This document shows, one piece after another, positions 42,663-42,736 of a stretch of DNA of 42,736 nucleotides. The stretch spans positions 1 through 42,736 of the forward strand of contig JAEUJO010000108.1 in NCBI GenBank assembly GCA_016794615.1. Direction: 5' to 3'. Below the pieces are notes generated by a model. It worked only from the letters and a program-made list of their open reading frames with translations. It did no database searches and was not told where the DNA came from. This DNA is from Pseudonocardia sp. (GTDB lineage: Bacteria > Actinomycetota > Actinomycetes > Mycobacteriales > Pseudonocardiaceae). Positions within the stretch are counted from its first letter, which is position 1. Every line of letters starts with the position of its first letter. Both the position numbers and the translations under genes were made by a program.

Positions 42663-42736
42663 GCGGATGTAGTTCAATGGTAGAACATCAGCTTCCCAAG
42701 CTGAATACGCGGGTTCGATTCCCGTCATCCGCTCCA
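42663..42736 (+). tRNA. tRNA-Gly (anticodon CCC)
   Basis: A 74-nt gene with all cloverleaf parts: acceptor GCGGATG/CATCCGC, D arm with AGTTCAATGGTAGA, anticodon stem TCAGC/GCTGA with loop TTCCCAA (anticodon CCC, reading GGG), and T arm GGGTTCGATTCCCG. The discriminator is T and the 3' CCA is encoded, ending at the last base of the window. CCC reads the G-ending Gly codon, useful in so GC-rich a genome. Confidence 0.97.

Noticed and set aside
42441..42728. Minus-strand ORF of 95 codons overlapping the tRNA-Gly gene
   Set aside because: It is antisense to the tRNA and the epimerase leader. Its MTGIEPAYSAWEADV start is the well-known false translation of a tRNA complement, and no ribosome site is present.
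31448..42736. An integrative conjugative element inserted at tRNA-Gly
   Set aside because: There is no integrase, relaxase, Rep or second copy of the tRNA 3' end in the window, and base composition does not change. The idea cannot be excluded because the tRNA is at the edge, but nothing here supports it.

Overview
The window is a gene-dense, very GC-rich (about 73%) stretch of actinobacterial chromosome, most like a Pseudonocardia-type member of the Pseudonocardiaceae. That assignment rests on codon use, many GTG starts, HspR/HAIR heat-shock control, and many -10 hexamers of the form TANNNT placed 6-9 nt before a start codon (leaderless mRNAs). There is no rRNA, CRISPR array, transposase, integrase or phage gene. 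One tRNA-Gly(CCC) sits at the right edge. Genus and function are read from sequence only; no database was searched.

Layout. 65-1544 (minus): class II fructose-bisphosphate aldolase and a DUF3151 protein. 1830-3184 (plus): SigE-type ECF sigma factor and a Pro-rich membrane protein. 3190-3696 (minus): ICMT-like membrane methyltransferase. 4035-7184: a divergent sulfane-sulfur module (persulfide dioxygenase-rhodanese fusion and YgaP-like rhodanese on minus; TauE/SafE exporter on plus) whose two promoters each carry a palindrome. 7283-8686: two tandem DedA membrane proteins. 8739-10679 (minus): GH76 enzyme and a SpoU/TrmH RNA methyltransferase. 10753-13949 (minus): a lipoprotein coupled to an FtsH-like AAA+ metalloprotease. 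14363-18051 (plus): ferric-reductase-like flavoprotein, DUF4142 protein, and a secreted protein with a Met/His-rich N-terminus, preceded by a 0.4 kb region full of palindromes and direct repeats. 18143-20229 (minus): pyrE, a short-chain dehydrogenase and a small membrane protein.

Heat-shock block. clpB (20318-22933) and dnaK-grpE-dnaJ-hspR (26559-30764), all minus, are each preceded by two HAIR-type operators, so the encoded HspR probably represses both. Between them lie a flavohemoglobin-like gene and an OPT-family transporter on plus.

Conjugation-like block, 31448-38615 (minus). Six tightly packed genes match the Tcp/Tn916 type IV secretion order: VirB2-like pilin, PrgI/TcpE-like protein, VirB4 ATPase, VirB6-like channel protein, TcpC/VirB8-like protein and a lysozyme-NlpC/P60 hydrolase. 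No relaxase, coupling ATPase, integrase or att duplication is visible, so this may be a resident secretion apparatus rather than an active mobile element.

Right end. A membrane protein of unknown role, dcd (dCTP deaminase) interrupted by a 285-residue class 3 (WCT) intein, a divergent UDP-GlcNAc 2-epimerase-like protein, and tRNA-Gly. The strongest leads are the intein in the dcd active-site motif, the stand-alone T4SS-like operon, the nested palindromes at 14061-14146, and the paired operators of the sulfur module.
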